The notes: generated by a model from the letters alone, not told the origin. A stretch of DNA of 64,000 nucleotides from Methylophaga marina (GCF_030296755.1 NZ_AP027741.1:2481475-2545474); one strand, 5' to 3'. Shown: positions 9,088 to 17,460, numbered from the stretch's first letter. Program-made: numbers and translations.

Positions 9088-10544
9088 TTAAAACATGGCA
9101 CTATTCAGCCAGAGATGAACATAGATGCTGGCTGCATAACCAAGGGCAATCGCCCAGATCCATTTGATGTGTGAGAAGAAAGTGTAAATGCCTCGCGCTT
9201 GCCCCATCACAGCGACACCCGCTGCTGAGCCAATCGATAGTAAAGAACCACCGACACCCGCTGTCAGCGTGACTAATAACCATTGTCCCTGGCTCATGTC
9301 CGGATTCATTGAAAGCACAGCAAACATCACAGGAATATTATCGACAATGGCTGACACAATACCGACTAGAATGTTAGCGGTTGTTGGGCCCAAGTCTCCG
9401 TACATCAGCTGCGAACCCAGGTTGAGATAACCAATGGTGCCAAGTCCACCTACGCACAAAATAATGCCGTAGAAAAACATCAATGTGTCCCATTCTGCAC
9501 GCTCAACCTGTTGAAATATATTGAACGGTTTGCGTCGATCTAATCCTTCAACTTCAACCCCTGGTAATCCTTCTTCATCAGATGTTGTGTTGATAAATGT
9601 TTTTCTATCACGCATTTTTAAGGTGTAACCGTAGAGCTTTAATAAGCCTAGTCCAGTCATCATGCCAATGACAGGTGGTAAATGCAGGAAATTATGGGCA
9701 GACACAGCCATGGCGATAGTGACTAAAAATAAGCCAACCACAACAAAAGCGCCTTCTTTGAGTTCTGCTTGGTCTGAGTTTGCTTGGGGTTGTCCATTCT
9801 TAATGGCTACTGACATTAAAAGTGCAGGAACAAACCAGTTCACAACAGATGGAACAAACAATTTAAAGAATTCTTGAAATTCTACGACCCCTTTTTGCCA
9901 AACCATCAATGTGGTGATGTCGCCAAATGGACTGAACGCACCACCTGCGTTTGCAGCAACAACTATATTTATACAGGCCAGAGACACAAACTTGACATTT
10001 GTGCCGCCAACCGCCATTACAACGGTGGCCATCAATAATGCCGTGGTTAAGTTATCCGCTACGGGGGATATAAAGAAGGCGAATAACCCTGTGATCCAAA
10101 AATACTGCGCAGCGAAAAGCCTTTATTGATTAACCAGGCTCGTAGACTATTGAATACGCCTCGTTCTCCCATGGTATTGATATAAGTCATCGCCGCTAGT
10201 AAGAACAAAAGCAACTCACCATACTCTTCTAGGTTGTGTCGAATCATCAGCCCTGCAGTGTGGTGATATTCAGAGTCTGGTTGTTGTGCATAAATGAGTG
10301 CAATCAAGCCCCATATTACGCCAGCCGCGACCATGACAGGCTTAGACTTGCGCATATGGATTTCTTCTTCAAGGATAACCAAAGCATAGGCCACCACAAA
10401 CAACAAGATTGAGACATAACCGACCCAGTGAGTGGTTAAATCAAGTAATTTCGCATTTTCTGCAGCCATGGCGGGGTAAGGCAGAGCTAACAGTGCGGCG
10501 AAACTAAATAGGAGCCATGGGCGTCCTTGAAGAATTGATTTCAC
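9088..10544 (-). CDS. nhaD: Na+/H+ antiporter NhaD type; reading frame broken near 10100
   Basis: An inner-membrane antiporter that exports Na+ (and Li+) in exchange for protons; it belongs to the ion transporter superfamily. The N-terminus carries a cleavable-looking hydrophobic segment ending MAAENAKLL, as in other NhaD proteins, followed by about a dozen hydrophobic helices. The central part shows VADNLTTALLMATVVMAVGG and the later IVDNIPVMFAVLSMNPD. The two frames join if one base is added to the five-base run at 10098-10102, giving about 485 residues, the usual family size. The broken version would split the protein after about 155 residues. Presence of NhaD fits a marine or alkaline lifestyle. 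Confidence 0.92.
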
Positions 10545-10612
10545 GACAATAATCCTTATGAATGACGAGACCGGGCAATAATACGCCGGAATTTAAGCTG
10601 AACAAATAAATA

Positions 10613-11083
10613 TCAGTTAACGACGCTATCATGAAATCCTTTAGAGGCGTCTGCAACAAGATCAAACACATGATTAAAGCCATTCTGCCCGCCGTAGTAG
10701 GGATCCGGTACATCGCTTTCTTCACGTTGCGGCGCATAGTCCAGAAACATTTTGACTTTGTGTTTGTATGCATCAGGACAAGCGTTGATTAAAATTTCAT
10801 AATTACTGGTATCCATGGCCAGTATGTAATCAAACTCTTCAAAATCAGCTTGGCTGAATTTACGGGCACGGATGTAGGATAAATCGATACCACGCTGTTT
10901 TGCGGTCTGTTGAGCACGGCTATCAGGTTCTTCGCCAACGTGATAAGCATGGGTGCCAGCAGAATCAATGAGAAAACGATCGCGTGTGCCCATATCTTCG
11001 GTTAACTTGGTAAACACACCCTCAGCCGTAGGTGAACGACAAATATTACCCATACAGACAAACAGTACTTTTATTTGATTCAT
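10613..11083 (-). CDS. Low-molecular-weight protein-tyrosine phosphatase
   Basis: The 156-residue cytoplasmic protein begins MNQIKVLFVCMGNICRSPTA, which contains the P-loop C-x5-R-S with the nucleophilic cysteine. The general-acid aspartate is in DVPDPYYGG near residue 130. Length and motifs match eukaryote-like LMW-PTPs of proteobacteria rather than the Wzb type, but no polysaccharide kinase gene is nearby, so the substrate is unknown. Some members act on phosphoarginine or on small molecules. The gene lies between nhaD and a fructosamine-kinase-like gene, all on the minus strand with separate gaps. Confidence 0.92.
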   Translation of the reverse strand: MNQIKVLFVCMGNICRSPTAEGVFTKLTEDMGTRDRFLIDSAGTHAYHVGEEPDSRAQQTAKQRGIDLSYIRARKFSQADFEEFDYILAMDTSNYEILINACPDAYKHKVKMFLDYAPQREESDVPDPYYGGQNGFNHVFDLVADASKGFHDSVVN

Positions 11084-11155
11084 TGTTGATTTCTTTTATT
11101 TCAATACTAATTATAAAAAATGAGATTAAATATAATAAAGCCAATATCTCAGCGG

Positions 11156-12035
11156 TTATATTTCTGAAAGCAGTTGGTCAATCATTGACTCAGCCTGGCC
11201 CATATAACCACCCCCGAATAAGTTAAGATGATTGAGAATATGGTAAAGGTTATATAAGGTTTTGCGCGTTGAATAGCCGGAATCTACAGGATAGATAGCA
11301 TTGTAAGCAGCAAAAAAATCTCGGCCAAATCCACCGAATAATTCTGTCATCGCTAAGTCCGTTTCACGATCGCCGTAATAGCAGGCAGGGTCATAAATAA
11401 CGGGCTGCCCGTTCTCATCTGCTGCCGCATTTCCCCCATAAATCACCGTGTAGTATGGATGGATGGGGCTGATGGTTTTCGAGCAGTTTATCCAGCTCAT
11501 CCATCAGTTTTTCACCTCTGGATTGTATTCGACCAGAATAACCATTTTGTGCAGCAAACTTGAGTTGTTGACCCAAGCGTTGCTCTCGCCAGAATGTCAG
11601 CCAGTCGTGTGTTTGGTCATTGATTTGAGGGGTACTGCCTATAGTGTTATCCATCTGCCAACCAAAATAAGGTTGCTTGACTTTATGCATGTGCGCTAAC
11701 TGTTCCCCTAACGCAATATTGCTATTACCCCTTAAGCCTTTGAGAGAAATATATTCCAGCACTAAATAGCTGTGTTCATGAGTGGTCCCTTGGCATATGA
11801 CGCCGGGAACGCGCACGCTTTTAGTGGCCGCCATTTCTTGTAAACCAAGCGCTTCCGCTTCGAACATCAAAGACAAAGAAGGTTGGTTGAGTTTTATGAA
11901 ATAAGTGTGTTGATCAGTCTTCAGTTGATAGGCGCTATTGATACAACCGCCACCAATGCTGCTCAATTGGTATGGCTGAAGACTCTGATGGATAGTTGAT
12001 TCGATATGTTCAACAATGGAGTCAAGTTGTGCCAT
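11156..12035 (-). CDS. Fructosamine kinase family protein; reading frame broken near 11435
   Basis: Members phosphorylate sugars attached to amines, which destabilises glycation products. The protein shows an N-terminal lobe with IGGGCINSAYQL and YFIKLN (ATP-binding lysine), then the catalytic loop HGDLW and the metal-binding YDPACYYGDRETDLAM. The two halves are in different frames and join at the G run at 11433-11437 (plus-strand C5). The net change is one extra base or two missing ones, and the family pattern HGDLW-x-x-N favours two missing. The repaired protein is about 293 residues, as in E. coli YniA. The family can also be described as aminoglycoside-phosphotransferase-like. Confidence 0.88.
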
Positions 12036-12238
12036 TATTTTTCCTTAATGAGATTTGAGAAAAACGAGTGAAGTGTTGCCGTTAAGGATATGAGCTATAG
12101 AGAAAGGCATCAAGTTTCTGCATCATATTTGGGCACGGAATTCACCGAAGAACCATCAACCACAAGGATTGTCCGTTTTTTTATACGTGTTGGCTATGTA
12201 AGCTGATGATTATTTATGATGGCATAAGGAGTTTGTCT

Positions 12239-12919
12239 ATGGCTATTAATCCTAAACAACGAGTGGCACTGCATGCTGCCAATCTGGTTGAGCAGAATAT
12301 GGTAGTTGGCTTAGGAACCGGTTCGACAGCTAACTTTTTCATTGAAGCGCTGGCTAAGCGTTGTAAGGCCGAAAAATTAAATATTCAAACTGTCAGTAGC
12401 TCTGCTATCAGTGCAGTCAAAGCACGTGAGGCGGGTTTACCTGTCGTATCGATAGCGGATCTTGATTCACTAGATATCTATGTTGATGGTGCAGATGAGG
12501 TCACGCCGGATCTCACCTTATTGAAAGGGCGCGGTCAGGATTTGGTGAATGAAAAGTTATTGGCCTCTGCGGCTGATCAGTTCTTTGTATTAGTAGATGA
12601 ATCAAAACTGGTTGAACATATTGGAGATAATTTTCCTATTCCAGTTGAAGTGATGCCGCAAGCATGGCGTTTAGTGTTAACCCAGCTAAAACATCAGGGC
12701 GGAGAAGGGCAGCTCAGGCTAAATGCATCAGGTGATAATGTTGCTGTCACGGCAAGTGGTAGTCTGGTGCTGGATATGCAGTTTAAGGATATGGATAGTC
12801 TAGAATTGACGATGATTTTAGATACGATTCCCGGTATTGTTGAGCACGGAATTTTCAGTGATATCGCCTCCGCTATTTTTATTGGTGGAGAAAGTGAAGT
12901 AGAAGAACACTGGCGTTAA
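12239..12919 (+). CDS. rpiA: Ribose-5-phosphate isomerase A
   Basis: RpiA interconverts ribose-5-phosphate and ribulose-5-phosphate in the pentose phosphate pathway. The chosen ATG at 12239 follows TAAGGAG and gives the usual N-terminus MAINPKQRVALHAA. The upstream frame adds 11 unsupported residues. Family motifs are GLGTGSTANFFIEAL (phosphate loop), SSAISAVKAREAG, YVDGADEVTPDLTLLKGRG (catalytic aspartate) and LVDESKLV. Length 226 residues is standard. It is transcribed alone and converges on the peroxiredoxin gene. Confidence 0.96.
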   Translation: MAINPKQRVALHAANLVEQNMVVGLGTGSTANFFIEALAKRCKAEKLNIQTVSSSAISAVKAREAGLPVVSIADLDSLDIYVDGADEVTPDLTLLKGRGQDLVNEKLLASAADQFFVLVDESKLVEHIGDNFPIPVEVMPQAWRLVLTQLKHQGGEGQLRLNASGDNVAVTASGSLVLDMQFKDMDSLELTMILDTIPGIVEHGIFSDIASAIFIGGESEVEEHWR

Positions 12920-12950
12920 AACTATTTTTCATTGGCGTGATGACATGATG

Positions 12951-12981
12951 GTACATGGAGGAGTTGAGCTCCCCCATGTAC
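12951..12981. repeat. Inverted repeat between convergent rpiA and peroxiredoxin genes
   Basis: GTACATGGAGGAG and CTCCCCCATGTAC form a 13-position stem with one mismatch and a 5-base loop. There is no T tract on either side, so it is a weak candidate terminator or a structured 3' end shared by the two genes. Confidence 0.6.
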
Positions 12982-12996
12982 TCAGAGTCTAAGACA

Positions 12997-13512
12997 TTAG
13001 CCTTTTTTGAGTTCTTCCAGAATGGTTTCTGCTTTGGATTTACCAAACTCACCCGAGCCTTCAACACCAATATATGTCACTTCGCCATCTTTCAGAATGC
13101 AGGCAAAACGATAGCAGCGTACGCCCATGCCACCGGCCGTTAAGTCACGGTCTAAGCCCATAGCCTTGGTCAGTTCAGCACTACCATCAGCCAACATTCT
13201 AACTTTACCTTCATTGTTGACTTGTCTACCCCACGCCCCCATGACAAAGGCATCATTCACGGCCATACACCAGATTTCATCTGCTCCTGCTGCTTTGATG
13301 TCATCTGCAAGGCGTATAAAACCAGGTAAATGCTCCTCAGAGCAAAGCGGAGTAAATGCACCAGGTACACCAAAAAGAACGATGGTTTTGCCTTCTGTGA
13401 GTGATTGCACATTTTGTGGTTGAGGGTTAACAGGGCAGCCACTGCTTGCTGAAAAGTCTACACATTCTGAGAGTGTCGCCGCGGGAATTTTCTGTCCAAC
13501 TTCGATTGTCAT
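12997..13512 (-). CDS. Peroxiredoxin, Prx5/AhpE-like (redoxin family)
   Basis: A thiol peroxidase that reduces hydrogen peroxide and organic hydroperoxides. The peroxidatic cysteine lies in PGAFTPLCSEEHLPGF near residue 57, the hallmark of the Prx5 group. The supporting arginine is in the C-terminal half (GVRCYRFA). The 171-residue length equals the family norm without a fused glutaredoxin. The ATG is preceded by AAGGAG on the minus strand. Other cysteines (residues 17, 26, 82 and 132 approximately) could be resolving, which the sequence alone cannot settle. Confidence 0.93.
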   Translation of the reverse strand: MTIEVGQKIPAATLSECVDFSASSGCPVNPQPQNVQSLTEGKTIVLFGVPGAFTPLCSEEHLPGFIRLADDIKAAGADEIWCMAVNDAFVMGAWGRQVNNEGKVRMLADGSAELTKAMGLDRDLTAGGMGVRCYRFACILKDGEVTYIGVEGSGEFGKSKAETILEELKKG

Positions 13513-13673
13513 ACTTGCTCCTTAATCCATTATTTTTATTTACAGGTTAACTAGCATAAGACAATCGCTATGAGATAAAAACACTATGAAACATGAGGTT
13601 TTATCAGTTTGGAATTGTGAAGGTGAGTCGATATGATGTTAGTAACTTACTCGAATCAAAAGGATATAAACAC

Positions 13674-14681
13674 ATGGCTGAAAAACAATTACGCTGGGGA
13701 ATTTTAGGTGCTGCTCGTGTAAACGAAAAATTACTGCCCGCTATTGTTGAAGCAGCTAATGCGAAATTGGTCGCCATTGCTAGTCGTCGTCCTGGTGCTG
13801 CAGCAGAAGTTTTGCAAAAACTAGCGCCAGAACAAACTGAGGTAGAGACTTTGGACGATCCTGAAGCACTGCTTTCTCATTCACAGATCGATGCTATCTA
13901 TTTACCCATGTCGAATGAAGAGCATGCGGAATGGGCTTTGAAAGCCATAAACCACGGTAAACACGTGTTGATTGAAAAACCGATGGCACTAACGGTGGCG
14001 GATATTGATGCGATTGAAGCAGCTGCGAAAGCAAACAATGTCACGGTGATGGAGGGCTTTATGTATATCTTCCATCCCCAACATGATTATGTAAAACAGT
14101 TGATTGATGATGGCAAGATTGGTGATGTGCGCACGATGAAAACGGCGTTTGCCTTTCCAATGAAACCCGCTCGACTGTATAGGATCAATCGCGATATAAA
14201 CGATGGTGGTGGCGCCATGTGGGATATTGGTCCTTATGCTATTCATACAGCAAGACTATGGTTTGATAACGAGCCTGTTGCAGCCATGGCGATGGCCAAG
14301 CTCAATGACAGTGGAGCGGATGTCAGCTTGAGTGGTGTATTTGATTTTACGGATGGTAAGTTTGCTCATTTTGAAATGAGTTTTGAGCATGCCAGACGCA
14401 GCGAGTATGAAATCATCGGGACTAAAGGCGGTATTAAATGTCATACCGTTTGGCAACCGGAAACGGAAGAGGCCACAATTAGCTGGTGGAATGATGAGGA
14501 AGAACAAACCGTCTCTATTCCAAAGGCCAATCATTTCAATCTGGAAATAGAGCATTTCTCTGAGTGCATACTGCAAAATAAGGCTCCCAAGCTCACGATG
14601 ACAGATGCAAGAAATAATTGTGCTGCTATTTGTGCTGCTCTGGCTTCAGTCCGACAATCAAAAAAAGTTGATATTGATTGA
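13674..14681 (+). CDS. Gfo/Idh/MocA family NAD(P)-dependent oxidoreductase
   Basis: The protein (335 residues) starts at the ATG at 13674 (MAEKQLRWGILGAARV), preceded by AAAAGGA; the longer upstream frame lacks this signal. It has the N-terminal Rossmann motif WGILGAARVNEKLLPAI, the family signature HVLIEKPMALTVADIDAI with its EKP lysine, and a C-terminal beta-sheet domain with GGGAMWDIGPYAIHTARL. Family members oxidise or reduce sugars and related polyols. The substrate cannot be deduced, although dehydrogenases of xylose, glucose-fructose or trans-dihydrodiol type share this layout. The gene stands alone. Confidence 0.9.
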   Translation: MAEKQLRWGILGAARVNEKLLPAIVEAANAKLVAIASRRPGAAAEVLQKLAPEQTEVETLDDPEALLSHSQIDAIYLPMSNEEHAEWALKAINHGKHVLIEKPMALTVADIDAIEAAAKANNVTVMEGFMYIFHPQHDYVKQLIDDGKIGDVRTMKTAFAFPMKPARLYRINRDINDGGGAMWDIGPYAIHTARLWFDNEPVAAMAMAKLNDSGADVSLSGVFDFTDGKFAHFEMSFEHARRSEYEIIGTKGGIKCHTVWQPETEEATISWWNDEEEQTVSIPKANHFNLEIEHFSECILQNKAPKLTMTDARNNCAAICAALASVRQSKKVDID

Positions 14682-14780
14682 AAGTCAGCAACACTGATAG
14701 TCATAATTGATACAAACAAACGGATCTTTAAGTAGAAAAGCCGAAATGTGCACCCTTTAATTTGAGAACTATCAATGTTA

Positions 14781-14818
14781 GGGTAGAAGCAACAACAAAC
14801 TAGTTGTTGTTGGTACCC
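14781..14818. repeat. Long imperfect hairpin upstream of the first riboswitch
   Basis: Outer arms GGGTA/TACCC and inner nine-base arms CAACAACAA/TTGTTGTTG enclose a 5-base loop, with a small asymmetric internal loop. There is no T tract after it. It lies between the Gfo/Idh stop and riboswitch 1, about 65 bases before the aptamer. It could be a protein-binding operator, an RNA 3' end or part of a longer leader; no function is assigned. Confidence 0.55.
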
Positions 14819-14882
14819 GTTAGTAAGGTATTTATTTACATTCATAGCGGGTATGTTCGGCTCAACACGTTCGTGATGGGCT

Positions 14883-14969
14883 GTTATAGCCAAACTCGTC
14901 GTGAGGCGAGGACGGAAAGCTACAGATCTTGATGAAGAGCGAGATGGCTGGGCTGCATTGCTTTGTAAC
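14883..14969 (+). ncRNA. Cyclic di-GMP-I (GEMM) riboswitch, copy 1
   Basis: The leader directly precedes the gene at 14989. It contains the GEMM core: CAAACTCG, a hairpin capped by a GTGA (GNRA) tetraloop, then GAGGACGGAAAGC, a variable stem starting at AGATCT, and GATGGCTGGGCTGC. The ends GTTATAG and CTTTGTAAC can pair as the closing stem. The same core occurs at 16362-16460 (minus) and 16837-16922, with compensating changes in the stems. The ribosome-binding site AAGGAG lies six bases after the closing stem, so control of translation initiation is plausible. The motif assignment is by eye; a preference for cGAMP instead of c-di-GMP is not excluded. Confidence 0.85.
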
Positions 14970-14988
14970 AAATCAAGGAGTATTTGAT

Positions 14989-15492
14989 ATGAAACAAGCG
15001 ATGCTATTTGCAATTGCTTTATTTACCACAGTGTCAGCCCATGCTGCGACACTCACCATCAATCCAACAGGTTCAACTAATGCCACACAGACCACATCAG
15101 TAGACACTGGAAGTACAGTGTTAGGTAGTGGAACCGTCACTAACGGTGACGAGCCATGGAGTTCAACTTACGATGTGACCACAACAGAAGATACCTCAAC
15201 CATTATTGAGTGGTCATTTAATCCTGTAGCCGCACTGACAGAAGCCACTATTTCTTTTGATAATGGGGTTGATCCGGTTCAGTTGTTTGATATTTCAGGT
15301 GATTTCAGATTTACAGGTTTGATTTACGCAGGCACAGTTGCCTCTGTTAACCTGCTTAATGGTAACAGAAACACCTTTAAATATGACGTATCACTGCAAT
15401 CAGTTTCTGAAGTGCCTGTTCCTGCAGCATTTTTTCTTTTAGCCCCAGCCCTGTTAGGGTTCCTTGGTCTACGTAGAAAAAACGTGCTTTAG
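14989..15492 (+). CDS. Secreted protein with VPVPA/PEP-CTERM-like sorting tail
   Basis: The 167-residue protein starts at the ATG at 14989 after AAGGAG; the longer upstream frame would run through the riboswitch. It has a signal peptide (MKQAMLFAIALFTTVSAHAA), then a Thr/Ser/Asn-rich beta-type body without known domain, and a C-terminal tripartite tail: VPVPAAFFLLAP, a hydrophobic helix, and RRK. Such tails are recognised by exosortases, which anchor or release proteins in the envelope, usually together with exopolysaccharide export. The body is clearly paralogous to the protein at 16942 (shared TVLxxGTV, WSS, VEWSFNP-like, GDFxFT and KYDVS motifs). It is controlled by riboswitch copy 1. No exosortase is in this window. 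Confidence 0.85.
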   Translation: MKQAMLFAIALFTTVSAHAATLTINPTGSTNATQTTSVDTGSTVLGSGTVTNGDEPWSSTYDVTTTEDTSTIIEWSFNPVAALTEATISFDNGVDPVQLFDISGDFRFTGLIYAGTVASVNLLNGNRNTFKYDVSLQSVSEVPVPAAFFLLAPALLGFLGLRRKNVL

Positions 15493-15552
15493 CTCGGGAA
15501 ATTTAAATTTTCTGAGACACTTCAATTATCTGACAAGATATTGAGTATTGTG

Positions 15553-15586
15553 AAAAAGCCGTGGTAAAGAACCACGGCTTTTTTAT
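15553..15586. terminator. Bidirectional rho-independent terminator
   Basis: AAAAAGCCGTGGT, a 5-base loop and ACCACGGCTTTTTT form a strong hairpin with A and T tracts. It lies between the convergent genes at 14989 and 15596 and serves both. Confidence 0.92.
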
Positions 15587-15595
15587 TGCTGGATA

Positions 15596-16348
15596 TTATT
15601 TCGCTTTACGGCGCAGGCCGATAAAGCCTAACAGAGCAGGAGCAAACATTAATAATGCACCAGGAACAGGAACTGCAGATGGTACATCAACTTCTTCAAT
15701 TCCAGCATAAAGCACACTTTGCTGGCTGTAGTTATAAAAACCGAAAGCCCCATTACTGAATGCACCAGTAATACTTAACTCTTTTATACCATTGACAAAG
15801 ACTTCAACTAAAGAGGATGTAAAGGTAATATCAAAGTCATATGTTGTATTATCCAGCCAACCTGTATCGCCCAAGTTAGTTGCACGGGCTAATTCGGTCA
15901 CATTTTTGCTTGGATCATGAGACCAAGCACCAGAGTTATCACCCAATACGTCCCTGACCTGTGAGATGGCCAGTCCTTTTTGACCAGCACCGTAATAGGT
16001 CTGATCTCCTTGTTTCCAGTCGATGAGTAAATAATCAGCAGATGAGTTGGTTAGATCGTTATTGTTATAACCTAAGACAAACCCGATATAATCATCGTCA
16101 GCAGTCGTCTTTACTGTTATCTGACCTGATAATGCCGTGCCCTGGCTATTTTTATTGTTGTGAAAGACGGTTGGAGTACCGTTGATTCCTTGTTGAACAG
16201 CATTATTACCCGACTGTAATACCCAGTTACCGTTACCATTTGCCTTCCATGAAGACAAATCAACGGGCTGAGGTGCAGCCATAGCTGTTGTGGATATTGC
16301 TCCAAGAATGAAGCCACCCAAGAGAAGGTTTTGTAACGTTTTTTTCAT
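15596..16348 (-). CDS. Secreted thrombospondin-C-like/lectin-fold protein with VPVPG sorting tail
   Basis: The start is set at the ATG at 16348, preceded by AAGGAAAA. The longer frame to 16441 would translate through the riboswitch and is rejected. The 250-residue protein has a signal peptide (MKKTLQNLLLGGFILGAIS to AMA), a jelly-roll body resembling the thrombospondin C-terminal domain (DDDYIGFVLGYNN, YLLIDWKQGDQTYY, DFDITFTSSLVEVFVNG, GAFGFYNYSQQSV), and the tail VPVPGALLMFAPALLGFIGLRRK. TSP-C-like domains bind calcium and glycans, so a role in matrix adhesion is plausible but inferred. Riboswitch copy 3 lies just upstream on the same strand. Confidence 0.85.
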   Translation of the reverse strand: MKKTLQNLLLGGFILGAISTTAMAAPQPVDLSSWKANGNGNWVLQSGNNAVQQGINGTPTVFHNNKNSQGTALSGQITVKTTADDDYIGFVLGYNNNDLTNSSADYLLIDWKQGDQTYYGAGQKGLAISQVRDVLGDNSGAWSHDPSKNVTELARATNLGDTGWLDNTTYDFDITFTSSLVEVFVNGIKELSITGAFSNGAFGFYNYSQQSVLYAGIEEVDVPSAVPVPGALLMFAPALLGFIGLRRKAK

Positions 16349-16361
16349 GCCATTTTCCTTA

Positions 16362-16460
16362 TTCGCAAAGTGAAAATGCAACTCAGCCATCTCATTTTTA
16401 TTAGTAGAATTGAGACCTGTAGCTTTCCGTGCTTGGCTCACACCAAGGTTGGCTTTGAAA
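16362..16460 (-). ncRNA. Cyclic di-GMP-I (GEMM) riboswitch, copy 3
   Basis: On the minus strand the leader reads AAAGCCAACCTTGG, a GTGA-capped hairpin, CCAAGCACGGAAAGC, a stem from GTCTCA to TGAGAT, and GATGGCTGAGTTGC. The hairpin arms CTTGGT/GCCAAG differ from copies 1 and 2 (CTCGTC/GGCGAG) yet remain paired. The outer stem uses CAAAG/CTTTG. It ends 14 bases before the ATG at 16348, with the ribosome-binding site in between. The paired changes between copies support a folded RNA. Core bases are slightly less canonical than in the other two (CAC for GGAC). Confidence 0.8.
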
Positions 16461-16535
16461 TTGAGCGCTGGGTTTTACCAGCAAGGAAATTCTAACCCAA
16501 CCAGACGCGATAGAAAATAACGTGTTTTGTATTTT

Positions 16536-16561
16536 CTTTACAAAAGTTAACTTTTGTAAAG
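16536..16561. promoter_or_regulatory. 26-bp perfect palindrome, candidate operator
   Basis: The half-site CTTTACAAAAGTT is followed directly by its exact reverse complement with no central gap. It lies 75 bases upstream of riboswitch 3 and about 275 bases upstream of riboswitch 2. Perfect symmetry of this length suggests binding by a dimeric repressor or activator. The regulator is unknown. Confidence 0.6.
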
Positions 16562-16686
16562 TGACATGCGTTCGCTGCTATCTAGCGATAACGCAATGAA
16601 GCTGATAGTGCAACTCCATATTCCCGGTGTATAGAAAGTCTCATTGTTAATTCTTGCAATAATTCACAACCAGTTCACAGTTTTTT

Positions 16687-16702
16687 TGTGATCATTATCA
16701 CG
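16687..16702. promoter_or_regulatory. CRP/Vfr-like binding site
   Basis: TGTGA-TCATTA-TCACG matches the CRP consensus TGTGA-N6-TCACA except for the last base. It lies about 150 bases upstream of riboswitch 2. Binding is inferred from the match only. Confidence 0.5.
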
Positions 16703-16784
16703 CGATCAAGCAAATGCTGTGCGTTACATCCCAGATTTAACTAACTGGTGTGGTTCTGAAATTCAGTGATTTGTACCATCGATT

Positions 16785-16837
16785 CATCTGAAATAGTTCA
16801 GATGGTCACATCATTAGTTATTTGTGATGTGTTTTTT
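16785..16837 (+). repeat. Two hairpins just upstream of riboswitch 2, the second terminator-like
   Basis: CATCTGAA/TTCAGATG with a 4-base loop (16785-16804) is followed by CACATCA/TGATGTG (16807-16831) and six T residues. The second has the form of an intrinsic terminator that would stop transcription entering from upstream, or form part of a longer leader if the promoter is farther left. Confidence 0.5.
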
Positions 16838-16922
16838 ATAAAGCCAAACTCGTCGTGAGGCGGGGTCGGAAAGCCACGGATCTCTAATGTAATTGGAGAT
16901 GGCCGGGTTGCATTGCTTCATA
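16837..16922 (+). ncRNA. Cyclic di-GMP-I (GEMM) riboswitch, copy 2
   Basis: The core CAAACTCGTCGTGAGGCG is nearly identical to copy 1, including the GTGA tetraloop. It is followed by GGTCGGAAAGCC, a stem ATCTC/GAGAT, and GATGGCCGGGTTGC. The closing stem pairs TATAAAG with CTTCATA. The AGGA ribosome-binding site and ATG (16942) follow within 20 bases. This is the copy closest to the family consensus. Translational control is likely, because no terminator lies between aptamer and start codon. Confidence 0.87.
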
Positions 16923-16941
16923 GATTAAATAGGAATTTATT

Positions 16942-17460
16942 ATGAAAAAAGCGATGCTATTTGCTGTAGCTCTTTTGTTTTCGGTTGGTGTTAATGCCGC
17001 TACGTTAAATTTGACTGGAATTGGTTCATCAGGTGCTTCTCAAAGCGTTGATGTAAACAACAACAGTACAGTTTTAGCAGGTGGTACTGTAGGTGAATCA
17101 AGCAGTTGGTCTTCAGGCTTCGATTTAACCTCAGACACTGATACTGCAGTAAAGGTTGAATGGTCATTTAACCCATTTACTGCTCTTGATAGTGCAGTAC
17201 TTGTATTCAGTGAAATCACAGGTCCATCAGGTGGTTACACTGGTAGTACACAGTACTTCAACATCACTGGCGACTTTAGCTTTACAGCATTTTTAACTGC
17301 TGGTGTGTACTACGCTGTTGATATTATCGACGCTACATCTAGTATTTTGAAATATGATGTATCAGTATCTGCAGTACCTGTACCAGCTGCATTATTTTTA
17401 TTCGCACCAGCCTTATTAGGATTATTGGGCATGCGTAGAAAAACTGCAGTAGCAGCATAA
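16942..17460 (+). CDS. Secreted protein with VPVPA/PEP-CTERM-like sorting tail, paralogue of the gene at 14989
   Basis: The 172-residue protein has a signal peptide (MKKAMLFAVALLFSVGVNA), a Ser/Thr/Gly-rich body and the tail VPVPAALFLFAPALLGLLGMRRK. It shares the TVLAGGTV, EWSFNPFTAL, NITGDFSFT and KYDVSVSAVPVPA blocks with the 14989 protein, so the two arose by duplication. No enzymatic motif is seen. It is probably a small envelope or matrix protein processed by an exosortase encoded elsewhere. Translation is preceded by riboswitch 2 and the gene ends at a strong terminator, so it forms a single-gene unit. Confidence 0.85.
   Translation: MKKAMLFAVALLFSVGVNAATLNLTGIGSSGASQSVDVNNNSTVLAGGTVGESSSWSSGFDLTSDTDTAVKVEWSFNPFTALDSAVLVFSEITGPSGGYTGSTQYFNITGDFSFTAFLTAGVYYAVDIIDATSSILKYDVSVSAVPVPAALFLFAPALLGLLGMRRKTAVAA

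Larger units (their letters stand above)
16461..16836. other. Divergent control region between two riboswitch-controlled genes
   Basis: No gene is seen in these 376 bases. The region holds a 26-bp perfect palindrome (16536-16561), a CRP-like site (16687-16702), an 8-bp-arm inverted repeat (16785-16804) and a terminator-like hairpin (16807-16837) just before riboswitch 2. Promoters for both flanking genes must lie here, but no convincing -35/-10 or sigma54 match could be fixed. Confidence 0.7.

Noticed and set aside
16349..16441. Longer N-terminus of the thrombospondin-like secreted protein
   Set aside because: These codons run through the riboswitch, and the ATG at 16348 has both a ribosome-binding site and a proper signal peptide.
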